Positions 7,100 through 17,184 of a stretch of 64,000 bases of DNA are shown in pieces (the stretch's first letter is position 1; each line of letters begins with the position of its first letter). The position numbers and the translations under genes are program-made. The notes beneath the pieces are model-generated. The model did not search any database and was not told where the DNA came from. It worked only from the letters and a program-made list of their open reading frames with translations. The stretch comes from Vibrio sp. 99-8-1 (lineage in GTDB: Bacteria > Pseudomonadota > Gammaproteobacteria > Enterobacterales > Vibrionaceae): NCBI RefSeq assembly GCF_013114595.1, contig NZ_VTXE01000018.1:1-64000 (forward strand), written 5' to 3'.

Positions 7100-8065
7100 A
7101 TGAAAAGTTTATTTCTGCTTAGTTTAAAAGAACATATGATGGCGCGGCATTATGCCAAAAGAACAATTAAAACGTATCTGTTTTGGGTTGTGCAATACAT
7201 TCGCTTTTTTAAGTTAAAACATCCAAGTGTGCTTACTACACAACACGTTGAACAGTTTCTTAACCATTTAGTAATAGACAAAAATGTTTCTTCCAGTACA
7301 CAGGCTGTTGCGCTTAATGCTCTTCGATATTTATATATTGAGTACCTTCAAGTCGCAGACTCATTCGAGCTTAACTATCAATACGCGAAACGAGCAAGGA
7401 AGCTCCCAACGGTGCTTACGCATGTTGAGGTTAAACAATTGCTTAGCCACTTAAAACCAACACTTTCATTGCCTATTAAGTTGATGTACGGCTCGGGGTT
7501 AAGGGTGTCTGAATCTATACGTCTTAGAGTTCAAGATATCGATTATGACTATTTAGCAATTAAAGTTTGGCAAGGGAAGGGCAATAAAAATCGCATTGTG
7601 ACTTTGGCGCCAGAACTAATCGATGGATTGAAGTTGCAAACAGAAAACGCCCGACATTATTTTAATATAGATCTGCTTAATGCTAACTATGCTGGAGTCT
7701 GGATTCGTCCATCGTTGCGCCGTAAATATCCTTTGGCTTCAACAGAGTTTGGTTGGCACTATCTATTTCCTAGCGGTAGGTTAAGTCTCGATCCTGAGAC
7801 AAACCTATTGCGACGGCATCATATAAATGAAAAGAGTTTGCAACGGGAGCTTAAAAGGGCGGCCAACATGGCAAAAATTTCTAAAAATGTCACTTGTCAT
7901 ACCTTAAGGCACAGTTTTGCAACTCACCTTTTAGAAAGTGGTGCGGATATTCGTACGGTTCAAGAACAGCTTGGCCACCAAGATGTGAAAACAACTCAAA
8001 TATACACTCATGTTTTACAACGAGGGGCACATGGAGTACGTAGCCCTTTGTCATCGTTGATTTAG
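7100..8065 (+). CDS. intIA: Integron integrase IntIA
   Basis: 321-aa tyrosine recombinase that recombines attC and attI to insert, excise and shuffle cassettes. Catalytic residues are all visible: R135 (GSGLRVSE), H267 and R270 (CHTLRHSF), H293 (LGHQD) and Y302 (IYTHV). The integron-specific insertion lies around 190-225 (NYAGVWIRPSLRRKYP), which separates it from XerC/D. Length and sequence match the VchIntIA group closely. It is transcribed away from the cassettes, directly under a LexA box. Intact, so the array is potentially still active. Confidence 0.97.
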   Translation: MKSLFLLSLKEHMMARHYAKRTIKTYLFWVVQYIRFFKLKHPSVLTTQHVEQFLNHLVIDKNVSSSTQAVALNALRYLYIEYLQVADSFELNYQYAKRARKLPTVLTHVEVKQLLSHLKPTLSLPIKLMYGSGLRVSESIRLRVQDIDYDYLAIKVWQGKGNKNRIVTLAPELIDGLKLQTENARHYFNIDLLNANYAGVWIRPSLRRKYPLASTEFGWHYLFPSGRLSLDPETNLLRRHHINEKSLQRELKRAANMAKISKNVTCHTLRHSFATHLLESGADIRTVQEQLGHQDVKTTQIYTHVLQRGAHGVRSPLSSLI

Positions 8066-8090
8066 CAAGGTTTACGTTGGGTAGAAGTTA

Positions 8091-8133
8091 CCTAATACCG
8101 CACTGCATTGATTACTAACAGTTTGGTATTAGG
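8091..8133. terminator. Possible shared terminator between intIA and narP
   Basis: CCTAATACC (8091-8099) and GGTATTAGG (8125-8133) are a perfect 9-bp inverted repeat between the convergent 3' ends of intIA and the response regulator gene. The 25-nt loop and lack of a clear U-tract make this tentative. Confidence 0.35.
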
Positions 8134-8149
8134 TCAGAAAGGAAATAAC

Positions 8150-8779
8150 TTAGGCTTTACCTTGGCTCTCCAAGTAAAGTACGGTGGCTGCCACTCGTGA
8201 TTTTACTCTTAGTTTCTTAAGTAAGCTTTTAATGTGTACTTTTACCGTTGCTTCTGAAATAAAGAGTCGTTCGGCAATTTGGCGGTTACTGTAACCACGA
8301 GCTACCTCAACAAGTATCTCTTTCTCGCGTTCAGTTAATGAGCTAAACATGTCATCGGTTTTGGATTGATCGCGCATCACATCAAGTACCACCTGACTGT
8401 ATGCAGAGCCGGTGTCCATGGCCTTTTTTAGTAGCTCGACAAGTTCATCCGGTTCGGTATCTTTTAGAAGGTAACCGTCTGCACCAGCTTCAATGAGTGC
8501 GCGGATATCTTGGCTGTTATCAGATACCGTTAGGACGATAACGGTTGATGTTACCCCTTCTTCTCGCAGAACTTTTAGGGTATCCAGTCCAGACATGCCC
8601 TTCATGTTTAGATCAAGTAATATAAGGTCAGGCTCATTCTTACAAGCCAGTGTAACCGCATCGGCCCCATTACTTGCTTCAGAAATATCAGTAAACTCTT
8701 CTTCATATGAGAGCAGCTGACTAATACCACGTCGCATCAGTGGGTGATCATCAACAATAAGTACGTTCCAGTTTGACAT
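8150..8779 (-). CDS. narP: Nitrate/nitrite response regulator NarP
   Basis: 209 aa. Receiver domain with acidic pocket D10/D11, phospho-acceptor D56 (LILLDLN), T84 and K106, then a LuxR-type helix-turn-helix at ~145-209 (LTEREKEILVEVARGYSNRQIAERL). It is the partner of the sensor kinase just upstream on the same strand and should control the divergent nap operon in response to nitrate or nitrite. The ATG follows AGGAAAAACGA. The NarL paralogue is equally possible on fold alone; proximity to nap and to a NarQ-type kinase favours NarP. Confidence 0.88.
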   Translation of the reverse strand: MSNWNVLIVDDHPLMRRGISQLLSYEEEFTDISEASNGADAVTLACKNEPDLILLDLNMKGMSGLDTLKVLREEGVTSTVIVLTVSDNSQDIRALIEAGADGYLLKDTEPDELVELLKKAMDTGSAYSQVVLDVMRDQSKTDDMFSSLTEREKEILVEVARGYSNRQIAERLFISEATVKVHIKSLLKKLRVKSRVAATVLYLESQGKA

Positions 8780-8846
8780 TCGTTTTTCCTGTTATCTATC
8801 AAATCTTGTACAACAAAATTATTACCATTCGTTGTGAGGCTTGATA

Positions 8847-10532
8847 TTACATCTGTAATGGGAAAAGTAGCTGAATTGTGCAGCCTTCTCCTGGTTTACT
8901 ATTAATATGTAAATCGCCCTGAAGGCGATCTGCTCTTTCTGCCATTATAGTTAAACCATAGTGATTTAGCTTTTCCACTTCGGTGCAGAACCCGGTGCCG
9001 TTGTCGGTGATATTGATATTTACAATGCCACCTTTCTCTTGGCAACTTACTCGAATATTTGACGCTTGGGCATGCTTAATAGAGTTAAGAACGGCCTCTC
9101 TAATTAACTGAATAACATGCACTTGATGGTTGGCCCGCAGCGAAATGGACGCCAGCTTATTATCCAATGTTATCTTAGCATCCGTCTGTTCTTCTAATGG
9201 TTTAAGCAATTCTTGCAACGCCTCGCCCAAATTTGCTTTGCCTATGGTCAATCTAAAGGTGCTAAGCAACTCTCTTAACTGAGTATAGGTTGCACTAAGC
9301 TGAGTATCGATCTCTTTAGCAGTGTCGCGTGCTTGTGGGATGTTCTCTTTGGCAATGCTGCGATTGAGTAACGTGGTTTGAATTTTAAGATAAGAGAGTG
9401 ATTGAGCGATGGAGTCATGCAGCTCTCTGGCAATGGTGGCGCGCTCTTCCATAAGCAGTAATTGTTGAGTCTGTTTTTGGGCATTGTTGTAGTATACGCC
9501 GCGCGACATAATGTGAGAGACATTGGTGATCAGCTCTTGATCAGGGCAGGGTAGTATAAACTGCCATTCCAATCTTCCTAACACGTCATCATCCAGTTTT
9601 AATGGCTCTGAATGCCACTCGTCTAAAGTTGGTGTGCCCGTCTCGATTGACCATTTTGCGTTTGACTCTTCTACCGTCATACGAACGGCGGTGATCCCTT
9701 CGGTGGCTTGTAACAAGTCGAGCATATTTCTAAAATTTTGCTCGTTCAGTTGACTGGCGGACAACTCTTGCTGACAACCGTATAGAACCTCTAGAGAATT
9801 TTTGGCATGTTCGAGGCGGTGGGTTTTTTCCGCTACCTTTTGCTCAAGCTCCAAGTAGTGCTTCTCTAACTCAGAAGACATGCCATTGAAGGCGTTGCCT
9901 AAAATACCTAATTCATTTTGGCTATCTAGCCGTACTTTAAAACCAAAATTACCTGACTGAACTTCGCTACTTGCCACCATTAATTGTTGCAATGGTTTTA
10001 CCACTTTACGTTGTGAAAAGTAGATCACATAAAAAGCAGTAACCAGTATCAATGAAAAACCAAACCCATAAGCGAGTGATAGAAGCTGTAATTTGAGTTG
10101 AGAAAATTCCTGTAGTTCGTAAACAAATCGATCAATTTGGTTAACAAATTCAGCTACACCGACTAAGTAAACATCCTTATCTTCTGATTGCAAGGCAGGT
10201 TGTAGCGCTCTCCATCTGGCCAGAAGTTGATGATAGTTTTCGACTAATGAGCTGGGGGTAAACCATTTATCAATCCCACTCAGGGTTGGCGAATAGAGTG
10301 AGCGTTCATAGTGAATGAGATGCTCAACAAACTGCTCTGAGTGTGTCTCAATATCGAAGGCTAACCGGTAGCTTTGCATCCTTAAAGAACCCGCAATATT
10401 TATCGCTTCGGCGTCGTCGAGGTTGGAGTAGAGCGAGTAGAGAGTAATGCTGGTGGTTGTCACTGACAGCAGAAGAATGAGGGTCATTGCTCTTGCGATA
10501 GTTTGAGTGATTGATTTTTGTGCTTTCCGCAA
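8847..10532 (-). CDS. narQ: Nitrate/nitrite sensor histidine kinase NarQ
   Basis: Inner-membrane sensor that phosphorylates NarP. I place the start at the TTG at 10532 because AGGAG lies 7 nt upstream; this gives 561 aa, close to E. coli NarQ, while a GTG at 10583 has no good ribosome site. TM1 is at ~13-35, followed directly by a P-box-like sensor motif (NIAGSLRMQSYRLA, ~46-59), a periplasmic bundle, TM2 at ~151-171, HAMP, a GAF-like linker and a HisKA_3 domain with H372 (ARELHDSIAQSLS). N-box REAVLNSIKHA and DNGTGF complete the ATPase. Confidence 0.9.
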   Translation of the reverse strand: MRKAQKSITQTIARAMTLILLLSVTTTSITLYSLYSNLDDAEAINIAGSLRMQSYRLAFDIETHSEQFVEHLIHYERSLYSPTLSGIDKWFTPSSLVENYHQLLARWRALQPALQSEDKDVYLVGVAEFVNQIDRFVYELQEFSQLKLQLLSLAYGFGFSLILVTAFYVIYFSQRKVVKPLQQLMVASSEVQSGNFGFKVRLDSQNELGILGNAFNGMSSELEKHYLELEQKVAEKTHRLEHAKNSLEVLYGCQQELSASQLNEQNFRNMLDLLQATEGITAVRMTVEESNAKWSIETGTPTLDEWHSEPLKLDDDVLGRLEWQFILPCPDQELITNVSHIMSRGVYYNNAQKQTQQLLLMEERATIARELHDSIAQSLSYLKIQTTLLNRSIAKENIPQARDTAKEIDTQLSATYTQLRELLSTFRLTIGKANLGEALQELLKPLEEQTDAKITLDNKLASISLRANHQVHVIQLIREAVLNSIKHAQASNIRVSCQEKGGIVNINITDNGTGFCTEVEKLNHYGLTIMAERADRLQGDLHINSKPGEGCTIQLLFPLQM

Positions 10533-10591
10533 GACGCTTCTCCTATCCGTTTTAGAATTGCTTATTGTGTGAACTAAAGCCACTTCAATTA

Positions 10592-10605
10592 TTGATCTCG
10601 CTCAA
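10592..10605 (+). promoter_or_regulatory. Candidate FNR site upstream of nap
   Basis: TTGAT-CTCG-CTCAA matches the FNR consensus TTGAT-N4-ATCAA at 9 of 10 defined positions. It lies in the narQ-napF intergenic region, where anaerobic activation of nap would be expected. Site assignment is by eye only. Confidence 0.45.
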
Positions 10606-10619
10606 GTCTATATCTTATT

Positions 10620-10635
10620 TAACCCTTATGGGGTA
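10620..10635 (+). promoter_or_regulatory. Candidate NarP 7-2-7 site upstream of napF
   Basis: TAACCCTTATGGGGTA is close to a 7-2-7 inverted heptamer arrangement of the kind NarP binds (TACYYMT-like halves). It sits ~150 bp before napF and just downstream of the FNR-like site. Confidence 0.4.
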
Positions 10636-10782
10636 TTTATTCACGCAATGCAAATCTTAGACTAAAGTTATTAACAATAAGTAAAAAAATAATGAAGTAA
10701 GTGGAAAAAAGTTGTTTTGTTTTAAATCACTTACAAGATGTAAATAACAATACTGTAATTAGAGCAGTTACCGAGGAAAGCA

Positions 10783-11298
10783 TTGGTTGATCTAGCACGA
10801 CGCCGTTTGTTTAGCAGAGCACCGAAAACTCATATTGATATTGCAGCGCCACAACGTATGCCATGGCTTGTAAAAGAGCAAGCATTTATTGATGGGTGTA
10901 CTCGATGTGGTAAATGCATCGAAAACTGTGAAACCGCCATCATTTTTAAAGGTGAGGCAGGGTTCCCTGAAGTCAATTTCAAACTGGGTGAATGTACGTT
11001 CTGTGAAAAATGCGCGGATGTCTGCCCTGAGCCTCTCTTTCTCTCCCGAACTGAACCTGCATGGTCGCAAGTTGTTGCGATTGATGACAATTGCTTAGCC
11101 AAAAAAGGGGTTGAGTGTCGGGTGTGTGGAGAGATGTGTGACTATGCAGCTATTCGTTTTAAGTTACAGATAGGTGGTACCGCTCAACCTATTTTAAATG
11201 AGAAAGATTGTTCAGGATGTGGTGCTTGTATTAAGCCATGTCCTTCGAATGCAATACAGGTTAAACAAACAGGAAGTGAAAATGAGTTATCACGTTAG
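10783..11298 (+). CDS. napF: Ferredoxin-type protein NapF
   Basis: 171 aa cytoplasmic iron-sulfur protein that helps mature NapA before export. Four Cys clusters are visible: CTRCGKCIENC, CTFCEKCADVC, CLAKKGVECRVCGEMC and CSGCGACIKPC. The start is TTG, chosen because GAGGAAAG lies directly upstream and the N-terminus (VDLARRRLFSRAP) is typical of NapF. First gene of napFDAGHBC; its 3' end overlaps napD by 17 bp, so the two are translationally coupled. Confidence 0.93.
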   Translation: MVDLARRRLFSRAPKTHIDIAAPQRMPWLVKEQAFIDGCTRCGKCIENCETAIIFKGEAGFPEVNFKLGECTFCEKCADVCPEPLFLSRTEPAWSQVVAIDDNCLAKKGVECRVCGEMCDYAAIRFKLQIGGTAQPILNEKDCSGCGACIKPCPSNAIQVKQTGSENELSR

Positions 11299-11533
11299 CA
11301 GTTTGGCAGTTCACGCTGCGGCAGACCAACTCGAAACGGTAAAGTCCGCCATCGAGCAGATGCCGGGTGCGGAAGTACCGGGTACTAGTGAAGTGGGTAA
11401 GTTAGTGGTTGTCATCGAAGGTGATAGCCGTGACAGTCTCGCGGATCGTTTTGAAGAGATTAAACAATTGCCAGGGGTGTTAGCAGCAACCTTGGTTTTC
11501 CATCAAATGGATGAGCAAGTTGAGCTTGACTGA
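11282..11533 (+). CDS. napD: NapA signal-peptide-binding chaperone NapD
   Basis: 83 aa cytoplasmic protein that binds the twin-arginine leader of NapA and holds it until the molybdenum cofactor is loaded. The [10 protein letters not shown] start is typical and has AGGAAG upstream, within the napF coding region. A ferredoxin-like beta-alpha-beta pattern ([29 protein letters not shown]) fits the family. Ends 10 bp before napA. Confidence 0.92.
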   Translation: MSYHVSSLAVHAAADQLETVKSAIEQMPGAEVPGTSEVGKLVVVIEGDSRDSLADRFEEIKQLPGVLAATLVFHQMDEQVELD

Positions 11534-11543
11534 GGAAGCAAAA

Positions 11544-14030
11544 ATGAGTGTCAGTAGACGAAGTTTCTTGAAAGCAAATGCAGCAGTAGCTGCGGCATCG
11601 GTCACGGGAGTTGTGCTTCCTACATCGATCGCTCAAGCCGCTGGAAAGGATAATGAAGTAAATTGGGACAAAGCACCCTGCCGATTCTGTGGTACGGGTT
11701 GTAGTGTTCTAGTAGGTACACAAAATGGTCGCGTAGTGGCGTCTCAGGGTGATCCTGATGCACCTGTAAACCGTGGTTTGAACTGTATCAAGGGTTATTT
11801 CTTACCTAAGATCATGTACGGACAAGACCGTTTGACTCAACCATTATTGCGTAAAACCGATGGTGTTTACGACAAAGAAGGTGAGTTCACCCCAGTGAGC
11901 TGGGATGAAGCCTTTGATGTAATGGCGGACAAATTTAAGAAAGCGCTGAAAGAGAAAGGGCCTACTTCTGTTGGTATGTTCGGTTCTGGTCAGTGGACAG
12001 TATGGGAAGGTTATGCCGCGGCAAAACTGTACAAAGCCGGTTTCCGTTCTAACAACATCGACCCGAATGCTCGTCACTGTATGGCGTCTGCGGTAGTTGG
12101 TTTCGGCCGTACTTTCGGTATGGATGAGCCAATGGGTTGTTATGATGATCTTGAAAAAGCCGATGTGTTCGTGCTTTGGGGATCAAACATGGCCGAGATG
12201 CACCCAATTTTGTGGTCACGTCTAACGGATCGTCGTTTGTCTGATAAGAATGTACGTGTAGCGGTACTATCTACCTATACACACCGTTCTTATGAGCTAG
12301 CAGATAATCCAATCATCTTTACCCCACAAACTGACTTGGCGATTCTTAACTATATTGCGCACTATATTATTTCTAATAATAAAGTGAACCAAGACTTTAT
12401 GGATAAGCACGTTAATATCCGTGAAGGTGAAACAGATATCGGTTACGGCTTACGTCCAACTCACCCACTTGAGAAAGCGGCGAAAAACCCAGGTAGCAAA
12501 AAGTCTAAGCCAATGAGCTTTGAAGACTACGCTAAGTTCGTTTCTAAGTATGATGCAAAATACACTTCAGAACTATCAGGTGTGCCTATTGATCAACTTG
12601 AAGAGTTAGCGGAAATGTACGCGGATCCAAGTAAGAAAGTAGTTTCTTACTGGACAATGGGCTTTAACCAGCATACTCGTGGTGTATGGGCAAATAACCT
12701 TGTTTATAACATTCACTTACTAACCGGTAAGATCTCTAAACCAGGTTGTGGTCCGTTCTCGCTAACCGGTCAACCATCAGCATGTGGTACCGCTCGTGAA
12801 GTTGGTACGTTTGCTCACCGTCTGCCTGCAGACATGGTGGTAATGAACCCTAAACACCGTGAAATGTGTGAAACTAAATGGAACATTCCAGCAGGAACCA
12901 TTCCAGCAAAACCTGGTTATCACGCAGTACTTCAAGACCGTATGTTGAAAGACCGTAAGCTGAATGCTTACTGGGTTCAATGTAACAACAACATGCAAGC
13001 GGGTCCGAACATTAACGAAGAGCGTTACCCAGGCTACCGCGATCCAGCTAACTTTATTGTTACTTCAGATCCGTATCCAACCGTCACGGCTATGGCATCT
13101 GACTTGATTCTTCCTACAGCTATGTGGGTAGAAAAAGAGGGTGCTTACGGTAATGCAGAGCGTCGTACTCAGTTCTGGCGCCAGCAAGTGTCTCCACCGG
13201 GCGAAGCTAAGTCTGATATGTGGCAGGTAATGGAGTTCTCCAAACGCTTCACAGTTGAAGAAGTTTGGCCGCAAGAGTTGATTGACAAAAAACCAGAATT
13301 AGCCGGCAAAACGTTATTTGAAGTTCTGTTCGCTAACGGTGAAGTTGATAAGTTCAGCACGGATGAACTCGCTGAAGGTCAATTGAACGATGAATCTCGT
13401 GATTTCGGCTTCTACGTACAGAAAGGTCTGTTTGAAGAATATGCCTACTTTGGCCGTGGTCATGCGCACGATTTAGCACCGTTCGATATGTATCACCAAG
13501 CACGTGGTCTTCGTTGGCCTGTGGTTGATGGTAAAGAAACACTATGGCGTTATGCTGAAGGGTATGATCCATATGTAAATAAAGGTGAAGAGTTCTCGTT
13601 CTACGGTAAGAAAGATAAGAAAGCGGTTATTTTCGCTCTTCCTTACGAACCAGCAGCGGAATCACCAGATGAAGAGTATGACCTGTGGTTATGTACCGGT
13701 CGTGTTCTTGAACACTGGCACACAGGTTCTATGACACGTCGTGTACCTGAGCTATATCGTGCTTTCCCAGATGCAGTAGTGTACATGCACCCACTGGATG
13801 CGAAGAAGCGCGGACTACGTCGTGGTGATGCAATTACCATTGCTTCGCGTCGTGGTGAAGTTACCAGCCACGTTGAAACACGTGGACGTAACAAGGTGCC
13901 ACAAGGTCTGGTTTACATGCCATTCTTTGATGCTGGTCAGTTGACTAACAAGCTAACCCTTGATGCAACGGATCCGCTATCGAAAGAGACCGACTTTAAG
14001 AAATGTGCTGTTAAGGTAATGAAGGCTTAG
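11544..14030 (+). CDS. napA: Periplasmic nitrate reductase catalytic subunit NapA
   Basis: 828 aa, the same length as E. coli NapA. Reduces nitrate to nitrite in the periplasm using Mo-bis-MGD and one [4Fe-4S] cluster. Tat leader [10 protein letters not shown] at residues 4-13; the cluster ligands are C46, C49, C53 and C81; the probable Mo-ligand cysteine is C179 (ARHCMASA). A C-terminal molybdopterin dinucleotide domain follows from ~700. Start ATG at 11544 preceded by GAGGAAG. Electrons arrive from NapB and NapC/NapGH. Confidence 0.97.
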   Translation: MSVSRRSFLKANAAVAAASVTGVVLPTSIAQAAGKDNEVNWDKAPCRFCGTGCSVLVGTQNGRVVASQGDPDAPVNRGLNCIKGYFLPKIMYGQDRLTQPLLRKTDGVYDKEGEFTPVSWDEAFDVMADKFKKALKEKGPTSVGMFGSGQWTVWEGYAAAKLYKAGFRSNNIDPNARHCMASAVVGFGRTFGMDEPMGCYDDLEKADVFVLWGSNMAEMHPILWSRLTDRRLSDKNVRVAVLSTYTHRSYELADNPIIFTPQTDLAILNYIAHYIISNNKVNQDFMDKHVNIREGETDIGYGLRPTHPLEKAAKNPGSKKSKPMSFEDYAKFVSKYDAKYTSELSGVPIDQLEELAEMYADPSKKVVSYWTMGFNQHTRGVWANNLVYNIHLLTGKISKPGCGPFSLTGQPSACGTAREVGTFAHRLPADMVVMNPKHREMCETKWNIPAGTIPAKPGYHAVLQDRMLKDRKLNAYWVQCNNNMQAGPNINEERYPGYRDPANFIVTSDPYPTVTAMASDLILPTAMWVEKEGAYGNAERRTQFWRQQVSPPGEAKSDMWQVMEFSKRFTVEEVWPQELIDKKPELAGKTLFEVLFANGEVDKFSTDELAEGQLNDESRDFGFYVQKGLFEEYAYFGRGHAHDLAPFDMYHQARGLRWPVVDGKETLWRYAEGYDPYVNKGEEFSFYGKKDKKAVIFALPYEPAAESPDEEYDLWLCTGRVLEHWHTGSMTRRVPELYRAFPDAVVYMHPLDAKKRGLRRGDAITIASRRGEVTSHVETRGRNKVPQGLVYMPFFDAGQLTNKLTLDATDPLSKETDFKKCAVKVMKA

Positions 14031-14053
14031 TTGTTGTCAGGGAGCAGTGAAGA

Positions 14054-14824
14054 ATGAAAATTTTACATTCTTTACCATCGGCCAGTAGAAGGCGTTTCAT
14101 GCGAGACGCTCTTCGAACAGCAGTTGGGGTTGGTGCCGCAACGACAGTGCTTGGCCTACAGACCAAACAGAGTAAAGCGAATACATCGGGTGTGCCAATT
14201 CGCCCACCCGGTGCATTAGATGAAGAAGAGTTTCTAAATTCATGTTTACGATGTGGTTTGTGTGTTCAGGCATGCCCTTATGACACCTTAAAGCTGGCGA
14301 CGATGATTTCGCCAGTAGCAACAGGGACTCCATATTTCACCGCGAGAAGCATACCGTGTGAAATGTGTGAAGATATTCCTTGTGTCGTAGCTTGCCCAAG
14401 TGGCGCGCTCGATAAAGGTTTAACTGATATAGAAAAATCGAGAATGGGAACTGCGGTTCTTATCGACCATGAGACATGCTTAAACTGGCAAGGGTTGCGT
14501 TGTGATGTTTGCTACCGAGTATGTCCGCTGATAGATGAAGCCATTACTCTTGAACCGATACGAAATCAACGTACAGGAGTACATGCTAGCTTTATTCCAA
14601 CCGTTCAATCGGATAAATGCACCGGTTGCGGAAAATGTGAAGAAGCGTGTGTGTTGGAAGAAACAGCGATCAAGGTTGTTCCAACCAGTTTAGCGAAAGG
14701 TGAGCTTGGTCATCACTATCGCTTAGGCTGGGAAGAGAAAGCCAAACATGGTGGAGAAAGCTTGATTCCAGAGCAATTAACACTACCGACTCGTAAGCCG
14801 GAAGGCTCAAAGGGAGGTTTGTAA
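14054..14824 (+). CDS. napG: Quinol-oxidation ferredoxin-type protein NapG
   Basis: 256 aa, with a Tat leader ([10 protein letters not shown], ~12-21) and four Cys clusters: [43 protein letters not shown] and [11 protein letters not shown]. With membrane NapH it forms a second quinol-to-NapAB route, thought to be specific for ubiquinol or to aid menaquinol oxidation. Ends directly against napH. V. cholerae's nap operon, as I remember it, lacks napGH, so this locus is of the larger E. coli-like kind. Confidence 0.93.
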   Translation: MKILHSLPSASRRRFMRDALRTAVGVGAATTVLGLQTKQSKANTSGVPIRPPGALDEEEFLNSCLRCGLCVQACPYDTLKLATMISPVATGTPYFTARSIPCEMCEDIPCVVACPSGALDKGLTDIEKSRMGTAVLIDHETCLNWQGLRCDVCYRVCPLIDEAITLEPIRNQRTGVHASFIPTVQSDKCTGCGKCEEACVLEETAIKVVPTSLAKGELGHHYRLGWEEKAKHGGESLIPEQLTLPTRKPEGSKGGL

Positions 14825-15679
14825 ATGGCTAAGAATCATGCAAAAGATGCAGGCAAAGCAGCAACAGAAGAGTTAGGTTGGTGGATTTCACACCGTTTTC
14901 TCATTCTTCGTCGCTTATGCCAACTCTCGGTAATCGGTTTGTTTATTATGGGCCCAACGTGGGGAATCTTGACCGGGAACATGTCATCCAGTGAATTGCT
15001 GGGCGTCGTTCCAATGACAGATCCTCTACTATTGCTCCAAACGATCGCAACGGGTTATTGGCCCGAAACAACAGCCATTTTAGGTGGTTTAATCGTCGCA
15101 GGGTTTTATGCGATTGCAGGACCAAGAATGTTCTGCGGTTGGATTTGCCCTATGAATCTGGTAACGGATTTCGCGGCATGGATACGAAGAAAAACAGGGC
15201 TGAAAGCAAGCTATCAATGGCCGTCATCGTTGCGCTATTGGTTGCTCGCCGCAATCCTAGTGGGAAGTGCCGTATCTGGCACTCTCTTATGGACATGGTT
15301 AGATCCTGTCTCTGCATTACACCGAGGTCTTGTCTTTGGTATGGGTGCAGGCTGGGTATTAATCTTACTGGTGTTCCTTATCGATCTGCTCCTTGTTGAG
15401 CATGCTTGGTGCGGTCACTTATGTCCACTAGGGGCTACTTATGGTGTTATCGGTCGCTACAGTTTATTGCGAGTAACTGCGACTAATAGGGAGCAGTGCA
15501 ACAACTGTATGGATTGTTACAACGTTTGTCCGGAACCGAAAATATTGAGACAACCGTTGAAGCAAGGTGACAGGAAAGTCATGAGTCAAGATTGCATTAG
15601 TTGCGGTCGCTGTATTGATGTCTGTGCTGAAAAGGTATTCGAATTTAGAATAAGAACTGGAGCTAAATATGAAGAGTAA
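14825..15679 (+). CDS. napH: Membrane ferredoxin-type quinol dehydrogenase NapH
   Basis: 284 aa inner-membrane protein, partner of NapG. Four hydrophobic segments fall at about residues 31-50, 82-101, 135-158 and 172-194. CX3CP motifs (CGWICPM, CGHLCPL) follow two of them, and two C-terminal [4Fe-4S] motifs (CNNCMDCYNVCP, CISCGRCIDVC) face the cytoplasm. The ATG abuts the napG stop, and the 3' end overlaps napB by 11 bp. Confidence 0.93.
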   Translation: MAKNHAKDAGKAATEELGWWISHRFLILRRLCQLSVIGLFIMGPTWGILTGNMSSSELLGVVPMTDPLLLLQTIATGYWPETTAILGGLIVAGFYAIAGPRMFCGWICPMNLVTDFAAWIRRKTGLKASYQWPSSLRYWLLAAILVGSAVSGTLLWTWLDPVSALHRGLVFGMGAGWVLILLVFLIDLLLVEHAWCGHLCPLGATYGVIGRYSLLRVTATNREQCNNCMDCYNVCPEPKILRQPLKQGDRKVMSQDCISCGRCIDVCAEKVFEFRIRTGAKYEE

Positions 15680-16103
15680 GTTTGTCGTGTCTGCAATGCT
15701 GGCGGCTTTAGTAAGTACGGCAGCATTCGCCGAAGTGACATCACTTCGAGGCGATCAGGGTATTAGTGATAATAATGAAATTGCAAAGATCAAAAAAGTG
15801 CCAAAGAGTCAGGATAAGTTAGGGTTGGACTATGTTCATCAGCCACCACTTATTCCACATGAAACTGGCCAAGTGCAATTGAATCCAAGTAATAACGGCT
15901 GTTTAGAATGTCACGATGTAAGTACTTATCGTAAAGCAGATGCGCCACGTGTAAGTCCTACTCACTATATGGATCGTGATAATAAGATCCTGACGGAAGT
16001 CGCACCGCGTCGTTATTTCTGTCTACAGTGTCACGTGACTCAAGTAGATGCAACACCACTGGTAGAGAATGAGTTTAAGCCAGCTGGTAAATTCGGTCAG
16101 TAG
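15669..16103 (+). CDS. napB: Diheme cytochrome c subunit NapB
   Basis: 144 aa periplasmic electron-transfer subunit of nitrate reductase. Sec signal peptide ([20 protein letters not shown]) cleaved near residue 21. Two CxxCH heme sites at C78-H82 (CLECH) and C118-H122 (CLQCH), with likely distal ligands H64 and H99. Passes electrons from NapC to NapA. Start overlaps the end of napH. Confidence 0.95.
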   Translation: MKSKFVVSAMLAALVSTAAFAEVTSLRGDQGISDNNEIAKIKKVPKSQDKLGLDYVHQPPLIPHETGQVQLNPSNNGCLECHDVSTYRKADAPRVSPTHYMDRDNKILTEVAPRRYFCLQCHVTQVDATPLVENEFKPAGKFGQ

Positions 16104-16111
16104 GGGGCTCT

Positions 16112-16693
16112 ATGGGAATGCTAAAACGCTTTTGGGCGTGGTTCAGTAAACCTAGCCATTTGGCTCTGGGTACGCTACTGGTCATTGGTTTTGTAGGTGG
16201 CATTATTTTCTGGGGTGGTTTTAACACCGGCATGGAAATGTCAAACAGAGAAGAGTTCTGTATTGGCTGTCATGAAATGGAAGATAATGTTTACGAAGAG
16301 TATGTAGGAACGATTCACTACACTAACCGCTCTGGAGTACGTGCAACCTGTCCGGATTGTCACGTTCCTAAAGAGTGGGGGCCGAAAATGATCCGTAAGA
16401 TTCAGGCAAGTAAAGAACTTTATGGGAAAGTGTTTGGCACAATTGATACGCGTAAAAAGTTTGAAGATCATCGATTTGAAATGGCGTCTCGAGAATGGGC
16501 CCGTATGAAGGCTAATGACTCGCAAGAGTGTCGTAACTGTCATAACTTTGAGTTTATGGATTACGTAGCTCAAAAGCCTGTGGCGGCGCAGATTCATGAT
16601 AAAGCTGAAGATCAAGGTCAAACTTGTATTGATTGTCACAAAGGTATTGCTCACGATTTGCCGAAAGGACATACGATATCTAAAGAGTTGTAA
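16112..16693 (+). CDS. napC: Tetraheme quinol dehydrogenase NapC
   Basis: 193 aa NapC/NirT-family cytochrome. One N-terminal membrane anchor (~17-38) and four CxxCH motifs (CIGCH, CPDCH, CRNCH, CIDCH). Oxidises menaquinol and feeds NapB. A GGGGG ribosome site precedes the ATG. Last gene of the operon, followed by a strong terminator. Confidence 0.95.
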   Translation: MGMLKRFWAWFSKPSHLALGTLLVIGFVGGIIFWGGFNTGMEMSNREEFCIGCHEMEDNVYEEYVGTIHYTNRSGVRATCPDCHVPKEWGPKMIRKIQASKELYGKVFGTIDTRKKFEDHRFEMASREWARMKANDSQECRNCHNFEFMDYVAQKPVAAQIHDKAEDQGQTCIDCHKGIAHDLPKGHTISKEL

Positions 16694-16717
16694 ATTATCA
16701 CAACGCTGACATTGATG

Positions 16718-16754
16718 AATACCCGGTAAGCTAGTCTGACCGGGTATTTTTTTG
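16718..16754 (+). terminator. Rho-independent terminator of the nap operon
   Basis: AATACCCGGT (16718-16727) pairs perfectly with ACCGGGTATT (16739-16748) and is followed by a run of T. Confidence 0.9.
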
Positions 16755-16844
16755 CCTTGATTTTATTGCAGATTATCCTGAGGTATCATGGATGGGATTT
16801 TCTGACTATAATTTAATCAGGTGTCGCTAAGTAAAGGGGGGATG

Positions 16845-17168
16845 ATGGCAGTTACAAGAATGCATACTGATCCAGGTAAAAGTTATGATCCAAATAAGGA
16901 ACTGACTAACAACCAGCGCCGACGATACTCAGATGTCGCCAATAAAGCAGAAGAGCGCAGAGAGCAAAGAGAGCTGTACAAAGCCGCGTTAAACCCACAA
17001 TTGAAGAGAGCAGAAGCGATTGCTAAAGCAAAAGCTGAGCTAAAGAAACAGCAAGATTTGCAGACAAAAAGGCGCATGCCTGAACTGTCATTCTTGAGGG
17101 TGTTAATCTGGTCTCTAACGTTAGGTGCGTTTTGGTTGTGGGTAGCGTTTATGTTCCCGAGTGGATAG
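16845..17168 (+). CDS. Small single-span membrane protein of unknown function
   Basis: About 107 aa from the ATG at 16845, chosen for its distance from the preceding AAAGGGG; an adjacent ATG and an upstream GTG are possible. The first ~75 residues are hydrophilic and strongly charged (NNQRRRYSDVANKAEERREQ), likely a long helix. A single C-terminal hydrophobic segment (VLIWSLTLGAFWLWVAFMF) makes it a tail-anchored protein. It lies between nap and a convergent GGDEF gene. No family recognised. Confidence 0.7.
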   Translation: MAVTRMHTDPGKSYDPNKELTNNQRRRYSDVANKAEERREQRELYKAALNPQLKRAEAIAKAKAELKKQQDLQTKRRMPELSFLRVLIWSLTLGAFWLWVAFMFPSG

Positions 17169-17184
17169 CCAGTCGCTTCTTCAT

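Noticed and set aside
12777..13894. Several antisense frames inside napA
   Set aside because: Shadow frames of a strongly conserved gene.
10783..16693. nap locus as horizontally acquired
   Set aside because: Operon order, regulators and terminator all look native; nothing suggests recent transfer.
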